64,000 bases of DNA, from NCBI RefSeq assembly GCF_003121485.1, contig NZ_QAVX01000019.1:37111-101110 (forward strand). The letters are read 5' to 3'. Of the stretch, positions 16,236 to 24,358 are shown piece by piece (position 1 is the stretch's first letter; each line of letters begins with the position of its first letter). This stretch comes from Dyella sp. C11 (GTDB taxonomy: Bacteria; Pseudomonadota; Gammaproteobacteria; Xanthomonadales; Rhodanobacteraceae). The notes under the pieces are model-generated. The model was not told where the DNA came from and did not search any database. It worked only from the letters and a program-made list of their open reading frames with translations. The translations under genes and the position numbers were made by a program.

Positions 16236-16856
16236 ATGCTGCAAACGTCGCCGAACATCGCTTACCTCAAGGCCGCCTGGGCGGCTTTCGCCGGCATCAG
16301 CGGGGCTAACGCCACGCAAAGCTACGAGGCGGCGGGCCTGAGCTTCACGCGCATCAACCACTCCACCCTGGTGCGCAAGGGCGACGTGCAGGTGTCCACC
16401 ATGCCCAACCACTACACGCGACACGAACTGCGCGTGGGCTTCCTGGGGCGCATCGAGAACGAAGTGCGCAAGGCAGTGGGCGAGATCGAAGCAGTGCTGT
16501 GGCGAGACCTGACCCTGCCGGAGGGTCACGAACTGGTCATCGAACTGGAGGATTGCCTGCGTCTGCTGCGCCGCCGTGGCCACCGCTCGCTGTCCATCTT
16601 CATCCAGCCTGCCTACGGCGCGGCGCCGGAGGTGAACGTGCGCGTGGAAATGCGCGTCTTCCTCGACTCGCCGCGCGCCTGTCTCTTCGCCCATGCGGCG
16701 GATGCGACCACCCACGGCTTCGTCGATCTGCTGGAAGAAGCACCCAAGCGCGTCCGCGTACCGCGCGAGCGCAGCTACGGCGAACTGGCCTCGCAGATGT
16801 GCGCCACGCTCAACCAGGCATTCGCCTCGTTCCCGCGCGCCCAGCTGGCCGCCTGA
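16236..16856 (+). CDS. Conserved hypothetical protein, 206 aa
   Basis: I do not recognise this protein. It has no signal peptide and no membrane helix. It is mixed alpha/beta with an Arg-rich stretch (LRLLRRRGHRSLSIFIQ, about 107-123) and a strand NVRVEMRVFLDSPRACLFAHAADATTHGF. The start MLQTSPNIAYLKAAWAAF follows GGCGGGACACC, with only a weak ribosome binding site. Codon use and GC match neighbours, and the frame is free of stops for its full length. It converges with the GyrI-like gene, ending 1 bp from it. Confidence 0.65.
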   Translation: MLQTSPNIAYLKAAWAAFAGISGANATQSYEAAGLSFTRINHSTLVRKGDVQVSTMPNHYTRHELRVGFLGRIENEVRKAVGEIEAVLWRDLTLPEGHELVIELEDCLRLLRRRGHRSLSIFIQPAYGAAPEVNVRVEMRVFLDSPRACLFAHAADATTHGFVDLLEEAPKRVRVPRERSYGELASQMCATLNQAFASFPRAQLAA

Positions 16857-16857
16857 T

Positions 16858-17310
16858 TCATTCCACCGGGATATAGATGTCCGTTTCCGAGGTCGGATCG
16901 TCTGGCCCGATGAAGCGTTCGTCGTAACGCTCGAACTCCACTCCCGCCTGTGCACGCAGCCCCAGCTTGGGCAGCAGGCGCGTGTGGATGGTGCGGAAGG
17001 TTTCACCCACGCGGGCGACCACGTCGCGGTGGGTGAACACGCCATATTTCTGGGCGGGCACCTGGAACTTCACCATGCCCTCGGGCACGGCCGCATCGTG
17101 CGCCACCGCCACGCCGGCCACATAACGCAGCATGCCGTCTGGCTGTGGCGTACATACGCCGTAGGAGACGCCCGTTTCGGTGCGGTGGCCAATCTCGTGT
17201 TCGCGGGGCAGGAACCGTCGCCACAGCGGCCCGATGTCGTTCGGGGTGCGTGCGATGTGCTCCATCCCGACCACCGTAAAGGCAGGCAACGACACGATCC
17301 GATGATCCAT
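16858..17310 (-). CDS. GyrI-like / AraC effector-binding domain protein
   Basis: A 150-aa single-domain protein. MDHRIVSLPAFTVVGMEHIARTP followed by IGPLWRRFLPREHEIGHR and a late VPAQKYGVFTHRD segment match the GyrI-like small-molecule-binding fold (AraC_E_bind). The C-terminus FERYDERF.GPDDP..ETDIYIPVE is the standard ending of this family. Free-standing members bind amphipathic small molecules or, like SbmC/GyrI, modulate DNA gyrase. It is cytosolic and its ligand unknown. The stop codon lies 1 bp from that of the convergent gene at 16236-16856. Confidence 0.85.
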   Translation of the reverse strand: MDHRIVSLPAFTVVGMEHIARTPNDIGPLWRRFLPREHEIGHRTETGVSYGVCTPQPDGMLRYVAGVAVAHDAAVPEGMVKFQVPAQKYGVFTHRDVVARVGETFRTIHTRLLPKLGLRAQAGVEFERYDERFIGPDDPTSETDIYIPVE

Positions 17311-17537
17311 GACGACGACGTCCTCGCATTGGCTTGGCTGGCCCTAGCCTACGTCAATGGGCGGATGTGACAACAGGGTGAAAGTGGCCACTTGCAACAC
17401 GCCGGGGATCCTGTCTCGCGCCAGGGCGGGATGTCGATAACCCGCTCGCCCGTTCGTCGCTGAGATAGACGCGGCATTCGCCCGGTCCGGCCGAACATGC
17501 GTTGCGTCCCCGTCCACAGCGTCCGAGGTCATCCGAC

Positions 17538-18248
17538 ATGAGCCAGGCTCCTCCCCTCGTTCCCGCGCCCGAACTGGTCAGGCGCAACGGCGTCACATTC
17601 GCGCGGGAAAGCGACGACTACCGGCGCGCCCGCAACGCCCTGCTCGCCGAGGAAATCGAGCTGCGCCGGCATATCGAACGCGTGGCCGAACAGCGCCGCG
17701 CCCTGCCCGCCGGGCCCGAAGTGCAAGGCGACTATCGTTTCGAGGGCGAACACGGCGCGGTCGATTTCGCAGGCCTGTTCGGCGACAAGCAGACGCTGGT
17801 GACCTACAGCTATATGTTCGGCCCGCAACGCGAGCGCCCCTGCCCCATGTGCACGTCGCTGCTGGGCGCATGGAACGGCGAGGCTCGTGACATCCAGCAA
17901 CGCGTGGCCCTGGCCGTCATCGCCCGCTCGCCCATCGAACGGCTGCTCGCCTTCCGCAAGGAACGCGGCTGGAACGACCTGCCGCTGTACCAGGACATCA
18001 ACGGCCAATTCAGCCGCGACTACTACGCCATTGGCGACGACGGCGGCGACAACCCGGCGTTCTGCGTGTTCACCCGGCGCGATGGCCACATCCGGCTGTT
18101 CTGGGCCGGCGAAATGGGCATGGAAACGGCCGACCCCGGGCAGGACCCGCGCGGCGCGCCCGACCTGATGCCTATCTGGACCATCCTCGACTGCGTGCCG
18201 GAGGGCCGTGGCGGCAACTGGTATCCCAAGCTGGACTACGAACGCTGA
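17538..18248 (+). CDS. DUF899 thioredoxin-fold protein
   Basis: A 236-aa protein. The start at 17538 (MSQAPPLVPAPELV) fits family members, and a longer upstream frame is not needed. The DUF899 signature is clear: an N-terminal helix ALLAEEIELRRHIERVAEQRRALP, then GDYRFEGEHG, then LVTYSYMFGPQRERPCPMCTSLLGAWNG with a CPMC pair that sits where thioredoxins have CxxC, then FSRDYYAIG. The biochemical role is unproven; a redox or peroxide role is inferred from the fold. A GC-rich hairpin separates it from the convergent VOC gene. Confidence 0.88.
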   Translation: MSQAPPLVPAPELVRRNGVTFARESDDYRRARNALLAEEIELRRHIERVAEQRRALPAGPEVQGDYRFEGEHGAVDFAGLFGDKQTLVTYSYMFGPQRERPCPMCTSLLGAWNGEARDIQQRVALAVIARSPIERLLAFRKERGWNDLPLYQDINGQFSRDYYAIGDDGGDNPAFCVFTRRDGHIRLFWAGEMGMETADPGQDPRGAPDLMPIWTILDCVPEGRGGNWYPKLDYER

Positions 18249-18255
18249 TCAAGGC

Positions 18256-18281
18256 GACGGGCCGCCCGCGGACGGCCCGTC
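18256..18281. terminator. GC-rich hairpin between convergent genes
   Basis: GACGGGCCG (18256-18264) pairs with CGGCCCGTC (18273-18281), loop of 8 nt, between the DUF899 stop (18248) and the VOC stop (18289). There is no T-tract. Confidence 0.55.
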
Positions 18282-18288
18282 CCTGGTG

Positions 18289-18699
18289 TCATTGGCCCGG
18301 GGTTTTCAGGCAGTTCACCATCCAGCCCTTGCCGAACCGATCCGTGAGCATGCCGAAGCGGTGCGCCCAGAACGTCTCGCCGATCGCCATGGTGACCTCG
18401 CCGCCTTCCGACAACGCGGCGAACACGCGTTCCGCTTCATCGGGGCTGTCAACGCTCACGTTCACGCAGCCGGTGCTGCGCGTGCTGCCCGGCGGGCCGT
18501 CTGCACCCATCAGGATGCCGCTGGGCACTTCCAGTTGCGAATGCATCACGCGGCCGTGGGTTTCCGGCGGCATCTGCGCGGCCATGGGCGACTCGCCATA
18601 GCTCATGCGCGCCGTGACCTTGCCGTTGAACGCCTTGGCGTAGAAGTCGAAGGCTTCTCGTGCGCTGCCATCAAAATCGAGATAGGGAATGAATTGCAT
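18289..18699 (-). CDS. VOC-superfamily protein (PhnB/glyoxalase-like)
   Basis: A 136-aa protein starting MQFIPYLDFDGSAREAFDFYAKAF, the first beta-alpha-beta unit of PhnB-type VOC proteins; AGGAG lies 8 nt upstream of the ATG. The later GCVNVSVDSPDEAERVFAALSEGGEVTMAIGETFWAHRFGMLTDRFGKGWMVN is the second unit, with the WG/W-x-x-R pattern typical of the group. PhnB-like proteins often lack glyoxalase activity, so no reaction is assigned. It is cytosolic. A 217-bp gap separates it from the diguanylate cyclase on the same strand. Confidence 0.88.
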   Translation of the reverse strand: MQFIPYLDFDGSAREAFDFYAKAFNGKVTARMSYGESPMAAQMPPETHGRVMHSQLEVPSGILMGADGPPGSTRSTGCVNVSVDSPDEAERVFAALSEGGEVTMAIGETFWAHRFGMLTDRFGKGWMVNCLKTPGQ

Positions 18700-18916
18700 A
18701 AGGGCTACTCCTGCTGAGTGGGGACAGAGAGCCTTCGATAGGCGTGCCGCGCTGTCGCGCCATCGCCATCCGGGCCATCCTTGGAACACCGCGCCGAGGT
18801 TGCCGCGCGATGGTTCATGAGAATGACGAACGGGAGTCTCACGGATCGACATGGCGAAGCGATCAACCCGCCCTGCGTGCATTGCTTCGAGCGTGCACGC
18901 GTTTTGATGTCGGCCG

Positions 18917-20701
18917 TCAGACGCTGATCAGGCCGTCGTTTTCCATATCGGCAATCACGCGATTGCGGCCGGTGCGCTTGGCGCGATAAAGCGCGGCATC
19001 CGCCTCGCGGCGCAGGCGCGACAGCCCGTAGCCGAAGGTGTCCGTGCAGGCCACGCCAATGCTGGCGGAAAACGTGACGACAACACCTTCTGCCTGCACG
19101 GGCGAGCTTTCGATGGCCGACCTGACGCGACCCGCTACGGCCATGCCCTGCTCGCGCGTGCATTCGGGCAGCAGGATGCCGAATTCCTCGCCGCCCAGCC
19201 GGCCAAACAGGTCGGTCGGCCGCAGCTGGCGCTGGCACAACGCCACCGTATGCCTGAGCACTTCGTCACCGACCGCGTGACCGTGCGTGTCGTTGATCTG
19301 CTTGAAATGATCCAGGTCGATGGAGATCAGGCATGCGCCACCGGCCTTGCGTTCCAGCGAACGCAATACGCGCTCGGCTTCGGTCACGAAATGCTGGTGG
19401 TTGTAGATGCCGGTCAAACCGTCGCGACGGGAAAGCATCTGGAAACGCAGCTGCGAACGCTTGATGCGCAGCAGCCACAAGCCGATGGAAATCACCACCA
19501 CCAGCAATAGCGCGATATATAGCCGACTGGTTTCCACCGCCTTGGTGTCCAGTTGCTGCTGCAGACGGAGAATGCTGTTCTGCTTGCTCAGCCCTTCGGC
19601 TTCCAGTCGCTGCGCCAGCAGGTGCTGCTGCACCGATGCATAGGCGATATTGCGCGCGCTGACGTCGTCGAGATAACCCTTGTCCTGCGCCACGTACTGC
19701 TCGTAATACGCCAGCGCGGCGACAGCATTACCGCGACGCTGTTCAATCTTGTACAGCACCTTGTAGGCATCGCGCAGCCACAAGTTCACGTCGGGCTTGT
19801 CGCTCATGCTGACCACGGCCAGCGCGGCCTTGCGCGCATTGTTGTCGTCACCGAGCCTTTCGTACGCCAGCGCAAACCCCGCCTGTACAGCGCGCTGGTG
19901 ATAGAAATAGCGATTCGCCTCGATGCTGGGAGCGATGCGCGTAAACAATTCCAGCGCCTTCGCGGGCTGGTCTTCGACCATGTACAGGTTGGCCCGAAGC
20001 AATTGCATGGTGTTGGCGAACACCGGCTGCCCGGCAGAAAGGCAGGTGTCGATCGCCTGCGCAAACAGCGGACTGGACGATGCGATGCGATGACTGTCCT
20101 CCAGTGCGCTGACCTGCATGGAGAGCGGATTGCACAGCGATTCCCCGGGAGGAAGGCTGTCCTCCATCATCTTGGCGTACTTCACGCCCAGGTCGTCCTG
20201 GCCGGAAAACGTCATGAGCTGCGACAGGTTGGCCAGCACGGTGAAGCGCGCCAGGTTGTCCTTGATGTTGGGCAGGTCGGACGCCAGCCGATTGGCCAGC
20301 GTAAAAGCATCTTCGTAACGGCCGCTCAGGCCGAGATTGTTCATCAGCAGCGCGGTGGCCTTGGCCGCCAGCGCATTGTCACCGGAATGGTCGATGACAT
20401 CCTGCAGCATGGCGTTGGCCTTGACGGTGTCGCCCTGGAAGGCCGATTGCCACGCGTCGAGGTAACGCAGATGCCACTGCTGCGCCGCTGTAAGCCGGGC
20501 GGCCTGATCGTGGATCTGGGTGAGCATGCGCAGGAACAGCGGATGATCGAGCGTGCGCACGCGCTCGATCTGGTCAAGCGGGTCCAGCGGTTCAGGCGTA
20601 GCGACGTTCGCCGCGCGCACCTGGCCGGCCAGCGCGAACGCGCAGAACACCAGCCCCGCCAAAGCGGGCCCCAGTGTCCTGCAACGCCAGCGATGCAGCA
20701 T
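18917..20701 (-). CDS. Membrane diguanylate cyclase with periplasmic TPR-like sensor
   Basis: A 594-aa protein. A signal peptide (ALAGLVFCAFALAGQVRA) precedes about 370 residues of helical TPR-like repeats with the AYxxLG/LA spacing. One membrane helix (LYIALLLVVVISIGLWLLRIKRS) leads to a cytoplasmic GGDEF domain starting RRDGLTGIYNHQHF. The active site is GGEEF (503-507), and an inhibitory RxxD site (Arg494-Asp497) lies five residues before it, so an active, product-inhibited c-di-GMP synthase is expected. GGAGG lies 5 nt before its ATG, only 11 bp after the borosin precursor stop, so it is very likely co-transcribed with the borosin genes. Confidence 0.9.
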   Translation of the reverse strand: MLHRWRCRTLGPALAGLVFCAFALAGQVRAANVATPEPLDPLDQIERVRTLDHPLFLRMLTQIHDQAARLTAAQQWHLRYLDAWQSAFQGDTVKANAMLQDVIDHSGDNALAAKATALLMNNLGLSGRYEDAFTLANRLASDLPNIKDNLARFTVLANLSQLMTFSGQDDLGVKYAKMMEDSLPPGESLCNPLSMQVSALEDSHRIASSSPLFAQAIDTCLSAGQPVFANTMQLLRANLYMVEDQPAKALELFTRIAPSIEANRYFYHQRAVQAGFALAYERLGDDNNARKAALAVVSMSDKPDVNLWLRDAYKVLYKIEQRRGNAVAALAYYEQYVAQDKGYLDDVSARNIAYASVQQHLLAQRLEAEGLSKQNSILRLQQQLDTKAVETSRLYIALLLVVVISIGLWLLRIKRSQLRFQMLSRRDGLTGIYNHQHFVTEAERVLRSLERKAGGACLISIDLDHFKQINDTHGHAVGDEVLRHTVALCQRQLRPTDLFGRLGGEEFGILLPECTREQGMAVAGRVRSAIESSPVQAEGVVVTFSASIGVACTDTFGYGLSRLRREADAALYRAKRTGRNRVIADMENDGLISV

Positions 20702-20712
20702 GTCGCCTCCGC

Positions 20713-20991
20713 TTAGTCGTGCGACAGCGCCAGACGAACCTCGGCATCAGGTTCCTCTTCGTCCTCGCGCTCGGGTTCGTCCTCGGGAAAGGTCTGCGAG
20801 CTTTGCGGCGACATCATTGGCCGATAGCCGAACTCCTGCGCAAGCCACGCGCTGTCGCCCGACGCCACCGCGGCAAGCAATGCCTCGGAGGCTTCAGCGG
20901 CTTCGAGCGTGCTGGTGAGTTCGTCCGTCGAGGCATGCCGCAGCGTTGCGTCCTGCCCAATGGCCTCCAGCCAATCCATCGTGTCGGTCAT
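20713..20991 (-). CDS. Split-borosin precursor peptide (SonA-like)
   Basis: A 92-aa protein starting MTDTMDWLEA, behind GGGGGA 4 nt from the ATG. Residues 6-58 (WLEAIGQDATLR, then ASEALLAAVASGDSAWLAQEFG) parallel the helical borosin-binding domain of Shewanella SonA as I recall it (FFTQLGQDAQLM, then DEQINAVMTGDMEKLKTL). An acidic linker (PEDEPEREDEEEPD, about 69-82) leads to a short C-terminal core, VRLALSHD. In SonA the core contains LVISH, and the Leu and Ile are alpha-N-methylated; the equivalents here are Leu87 and Leu89. It sits 127 bp downstream of a SonM-like methyltransferase on the same strand and 11 bp before a diguanylate cyclase. Alternatives such as a Nif11-type leader are less likely given the neighbour. 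Confidence 0.82.
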   Translation of the reverse strand: MTDTMDWLEAIGQDATLRHASTDELTSTLEAAEASEALLAAVASGDSAWLAQEFGYRPMMSPQSSQTFPEDEPEREDEEEPDAEVRLALSHD

Positions 20992-21118
20992 ACATCCCCC
21001 TGTGGTGTTGGTGATGCAACAGCATGATGAAACATGATGACGGTCGCCATCGGTTCCTTTCACCACGCCGCCTGCCTGCGGGCCCTCTAAACCCGAGGCG
21101 TGCGGCGATCGCCTTGCT

Positions 21119-21955
21119 TTACGCCGGCACGCCGGCGTTCTCCTGCTCGTCCAGTGCGGCCAGTCTGGCCTGCATGGCGAGGTTGGGTTTCAGACGCTGC
21201 GCCGGCGGCAACACGACCGTTTCCTCGGCGGTCAATTCAATCGACGGCAAGTCACGCAATGCAACGCGGCGAATGCGCGGCTTCTGGATTGGCAACGTGG
21301 CCGCCCGGTAGACGATCACTTCGTGATCGAGCGGGTAGTCCTTGCTGAGTAGATCCACCAGCACCTGCCGATACGCCGGCCCGGTCTGGAAGCGTGCCAG
21401 CGAACGGTCGCCGACCAGTCCCACCTGCCACAGCACCAGGTAGCCAGTGGGATCGATGCGGCGCTCGAACAACAGCAGCTGGCTGGCCTCGAAATGCTGG
21501 CAGCCGAAGCGGCCCGGATCGATGCCCAGATCGGCATAGAGGCAGTCCTCGGCAGAAATGCCAGGCTCCATGTGCGCCGCATAACCTTCGGCGCGGGCGA
21601 TCTCGATGACCTTGTGCGGCGACCACGCAAAGATGCCGGGATGCCCGTAAAACACGCCGCAAACGCGTTTGCCGGCGCGCACCTCGGTCATCATCAGCTC
21701 GACCCACTGCTGGTAGGTCGTAAACCGCGACTTGCCTTCGCGGTAGTACGACTGAAGGCTGCGGACGTCCGGATGCATGCGCTGCAGCCACATTTCCACG
21801 ATGCCATCGGAAAGCCCGGCGAAAACCACATCCGCCTGCATGATGTGACTGCGCGCCAGCGGCGTGAGATGCGAACCCAGGGTCATGCCCAAACCGACGC
21901 AGGCGAGGCTGCCCTGGCTGGCACGGCTCGGCATGGGGGTCGTAGGCATCGTCAT
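21119..21955 (-). CDS. Borosin peptide-backbone alpha-N-methyltransferase (SonM-like)
   Basis: A 278-aa tetrapyrrole-methylase-fold enzyme. The class III SAM-binding fold is seen in GSLACVGLGMTLGSHLTPLA, VFYGHPGIFA (101-110) and MEPGISAEDCLYADLGIDPG (129-148). The segment YYREGKSRFTTYQQW gives Arg77 and Tyr81, and YGHPG gives Tyr103; these line up with the Arg/Tyr/Tyr set that drives amide N-methylation in OphMA and SonM. The C-terminal YPLDHEVIVYRAATLPIQKPRI also matches SonM. No precursor is fused to its C-terminus, so it belongs to the split type. True cobalamin/siroheme methylases lack the YxxxGKxRxxTY motif. The start at 21955 is the best of several nearby ATGs; none has a strong ribosome binding site. 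Confidence 0.88.
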   Translation of the reverse strand: MTMPTTPMPSRASQGSLACVGLGMTLGSHLTPLARSHIMQADVVFAGLSDGIVEMWLQRMHPDVRSLQSYYREGKSRFTTYQQWVELMMTEVRAGKRVCGVFYGHPGIFAWSPHKVIEIARAEGYAAHMEPGISAEDCLYADLGIDPGRFGCQHFEASQLLLFERRIDPTGYLVLWQVGLVGDRSLARFQTGPAYRQVLVDLLSKDYPLDHEVIVYRAATLPIQKPRIRRVALRDLPSIELTAEETVVLPPAQRLKPNLAMQARLAALDEQENAGVPA

Positions 21956-22223
21956 TCGCAGATAGTAGGGCAATTTCCCACGTGCGGGGGCGCCAAGAGA
22001 CATATGACCAATTGGCGAACCGGCGCCTTCCCCAACCTGTCGCTCGTGCCGAGGCGCCTGAGGTTTCGCCGGTTCAGCCCGTCGGAAACAGGCCTTGGCC
22101 ATCTGGCCGAGAGACAGGCCCAACGCAGGGATGTTGTCCACCATCGGGCGATGCAGGCGGGTTGCGTTTGCAGCGCCCCGTCGACACAGTGCACGGTCCC
22201 CTCGCACGCTACAGGACGCACGG

Positions 22224-22805
22224 ATGCGAACGTTTCGAACAGCCATGCTGGTTGCCGCCCTTTCGTGTTCGCCCGGTGTGCTCGCGGGCACTCGTGTCGA
22301 TCTCACGCTTCCCACGTTGATCGATCGCCTGTTGGCTACTGGCACGGTGGTTCCCACCACGCCGGCTCGCGTCTTCCAAGTCACGGGCATCCGCTTCCCC
22401 TCGCCCGGGCCTGACGGCAGGTCGTGGTCCAGCGACGCGCTGGAGCTCGCCGACGGCGTGCAGGTGAACCACGTCGAGTTGCGGGTCTACGCCCATCAGG
22501 ACCCGTCCATCGGAAGCATCCACATCAGCCTCGACACGAAGCACTGCGTGGCTCCCGATGCCCTGGTTTCGCGCTACGCCTTGACAGGTTTCCATGGCGA
22601 ACCCGCGCCCGCACCGCCTGCCGCGGGCTACGCCCTTTCCAGCGAACCCATTCCCTTTCGCTACGCCAAGTACAGGCGCATGCCATGGGGCCTGTTCGCG
22701 GCAGGCATCGAAGGATATTCAGAGCGGCTGGGACTACCCACTTGCGTCACGGGTATCACGCTTCGGCAGGTGTCTGCCGACGAAGACGCGATGTGGCGCG
22801 AATGA
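22224..22805 (+). CDS. Exported hypothetical protein, 193 aa
   Basis: The start at 22224 (MRTFRTAMLVAALSCSPGVLAG) gives a signal peptide with cleavage after VLAG or VLA, and AGGA lies upstream. The mature part has beta-rich segments (VFQVTGIRFPSPGPDG, VQVNHVELRVYAHQDPSIGSIHISLDTKHC) and two cysteines that could pair. I do not recognise the family. It is divergent from the borosin methyltransferase, with 268 bp between the starts, so the two may share a control region. The frame and codon use are typical of neighbours. Confidence 0.65.
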   Translation: MRTFRTAMLVAALSCSPGVLAGTRVDLTLPTLIDRLLATGTVVPTTPARVFQVTGIRFPSPGPDGRSWSSDALELADGVQVNHVELRVYAHQDPSIGSIHISLDTKHCVAPDALVSRYALTGFHGEPAPAPPAAGYALSSEPIPFRYAKYRRMPWGLFAAGIEGYSERLGLPTCVTGITLRQVSADEDAMWRE

Positions 22806-22912
22806 CCAGGCGAACGGAACCGCGTCACGTCACGTTCTCCTGTCACTGAAACGTCGCTTGCAGTCGCGGCTGGCAGTGGGCAAGCTTCCGCGTTTTGCCA
22901 ACCGGAGTTCCC

Positions 22913-23191
22913 ATGTCCCAGCAAGAGACCATCATCCAGATCATGCCCGCCACGGGTTGGGTTGCCGTGTTCGACGAGAACGGCGACGAGAGTGCCGAGG
23001 CGCTCGTGTGCTTTGCGCTGGTGGAATCGGTGCAGAACGGCACCACGCGCCGTGACGTGCGCCCGATGCTGGTGAATGGCAAGGAGATCAGCTTTGCCGA
23101 CGCCGCACCCAACTACCTGCGCGTTGAAGAACTCGAAACCTTCGAAGACGAAGGCGACGAGGAAGAAGAAGACGAGGAAGACGGCGAGTAA
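22913..23191 (+). CDS. Small acidic-tailed hypothetical protein
   Basis: A 92-aa protein. The start at 22913 (MSQQETIIQIMPATGWVAVF) has GGAG 7 nt upstream. The first 75 residues look like a compact beta domain (WVAVFDENGDESAEALVCFALVESV, then RRDVRPMLVNGKEISFAD). The last 20 residues are almost entirely Glu and Asp, an unstructured acidic tail. The family is not recognised. It ends just before a perfect Rho-independent terminator, which supports it as a real single-gene unit. Confidence 0.72.
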   Translation: MSQQETIIQIMPATGWVAVFDENGDESAEALVCFALVESVQNGTTRRDVRPMLVNGKEISFADAAPNYLRVEELETFEDEGDEEEEDEEDGE

Positions 23192-23214
23192 TCGCTCCGC
23201 TCCCCTGTCACGCG

Positions 23215-23250
23215 AACTGCCGGCCCTGAAGCCGGCAGTTTCGTTTTCAG
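23215..23250 (+). terminator. Rho-independent terminator
   Basis: AACTGCCGGC (23215-23224) pairs perfectly with GCCGGCAGTT (23231-23240), loop CCTGAA, then TCGTTTTC. It ends the small acidic protein transcript and abuts the convergent oxidoreductase stop at 23247. Confidence 0.9.
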
Positions 23251-24242
23251 CCCCCGATATCCATCACGACCTTGCCCCTGGCTTCGCGGCGTTCGACCAG
23301 CGCGTGCGCGGCGGCAGCGGCAACCAGACCGAAGCGATGAGGGTCGACAAGCGGTGTGATCTTCCCCGTCTCGGCCAACCGCCTGACATCGCCCAGGATC
23401 TCGCCATGATGCTCGCGCCCCTCGCCGGTAAGCAGCGGCAACAAGGTGAACACGCCCGAATACGTACCCGCCCGAAATGACAGCGGTGCCAGCGCATGCG
23501 TGCCCCAGCCGAGTGCGCTCACCACGTGCCCGAACCGGCGTACGGCCTTGAACGAGGCATCCAGACCCGTACCGCCGACGGTGTCGTAGACGATGTCGAA
23601 ACCGCGGCCATCGGTGTAGTCGGCGACCACCCGTTCCACGGGCAGCTCGCGGTCGATCGCGGTCGCGCCCCAGGCTTCGATCTGCGCGGACTTGGACGCG
23701 GCATCCACTGCAAACACGCGGGCACCGAAGGCACGCGCCAGCTGGATGACCGCGTTGCCCACGCCACCCGCGCCCTGCACCAGCACCGTCTGGCCGGCCT
23801 TCACCTGTGCGCGATCCACCAGCCCTTCCCAGGCGGTGATGTAGGCCAGTGGCAGCGACGCCGCTTCGCGCATGCTGAAGTGCGCCGGCTTGATGGCCAG
23901 CAGCCGCGCATCCACGGCGGCGTATTCGGCCAGCGAACCCTGCACGCCACCCACGCCGCCCGTCATGCCGTACACCTCGTCACCGGCATGGAACCCGGTG
24001 ACACCCTCACCCACGCTTTCCACCACACCGGCCATGTCGATGCCCAGGATGACGGGCAGCGGATGCCGGGCGTGCTCCGCCTTGCCGGCGCGGATCTTGA
24101 GATCCAGCGGGTTGACGCCGCTGGCCGCTACACGCACCAGCACCTGCCCGGGTCCCGCCACCGGGCGGGCCACGGTGGTGATGCGGAAATCGCTGCCATA
24201 TTGCTCAAGCACGGCGGCTTGCATGGTGGCTGAGGTGTTCAT
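23247..24242 (-). CDS. Zinc-independent MDR alcohol dehydrogenase / quinone oxidoreductase
   Basis: A 331-aa medium-chain dehydrogenase/reductase. GPGQVLVRVAASGVNPLDLKIRAG and HPLPVILGIDMAGVVESVGEGVTGF are the N-terminal GroES-like motifs of the quinone oxidoreductase branch, which lacks the catalytic zinc cysteines. TVLVQGAGGVGNAVIQLARAFGARVFAV is the NADPH-binding Rossmann motif (GAGGVG). Members reduce quinones or enones. It is transcribed divergently from a LysR regulator across a 116-bp region holding a perfect palindrome, the classic layout of a regulator controlling its neighbour. Confidence 0.9.
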   Translation of the reverse strand: MNTSATMQAAVLEQYGSDFRITTVARPVAGPGQVLVRVAASGVNPLDLKIRAGKAEHARHPLPVILGIDMAGVVESVGEGVTGFHAGDEVYGMTGGVGGVQGSLAEYAAVDARLLAIKPAHFSMREAASLPLAYITAWEGLVDRAQVKAGQTVLVQGAGGVGNAVIQLARAFGARVFAVDAASKSAQIEAWGATAIDRELPVERVVADYTDGRGFDIVYDTVGGTGLDASFKAVRRFGHVVSALGWGTHALAPLSFRAGTYSGVFTLLPLLTGEGREHHGEILGDVRRLAETGKITPLVDPHRFGLVAAAAAHALVERREARGKVVMDIGG

Positions 24243-24322
24243 GGCGCTCTCTCGTTAGGTTCGGATAACCAACAAGCTACGCCAGTATAAATTGCATGAA
24301 AACCAAAGAAAATGCACCATAC

Positions 24323-24340
24323 TCATGCAAATTTGCATGA
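24323..24340. promoter_or_regulatory. Perfect 18-bp palindrome between divergent LysR and oxidoreductase genes
   Basis: TCATGCAAATTTGCATGA is fully palindromic. A further half-site, TTGCATGAA, lies at 24292-24300. On the minus strand TATACT near 24284-24289 could be the -10 box of the oxidoreductase promoter. Two spaced copies of the same half-site fit LysR-type regulators, which bind as tetramers at a recognition and an activation site. Confidence 0.75.
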
Positions 24341-24358
24341 CCACGCCGGAGCCAATGC

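Noticed and set aside
19553..20716. A 387-codon plus-strand frame opposite the diguanylate cyclase
   Set aside because: No motif or ribosome binding site; the opposite strand encodes an intact GGDEF protein.
21119..21955. Cobalamin or siroheme biosynthesis methylase
   Set aside because: The fold is shared, but the YxxxGKxRxxTY motif, the SonM-like C-terminus and the adjacent precursor favour a borosin enzyme, and no cob genes are nearby.
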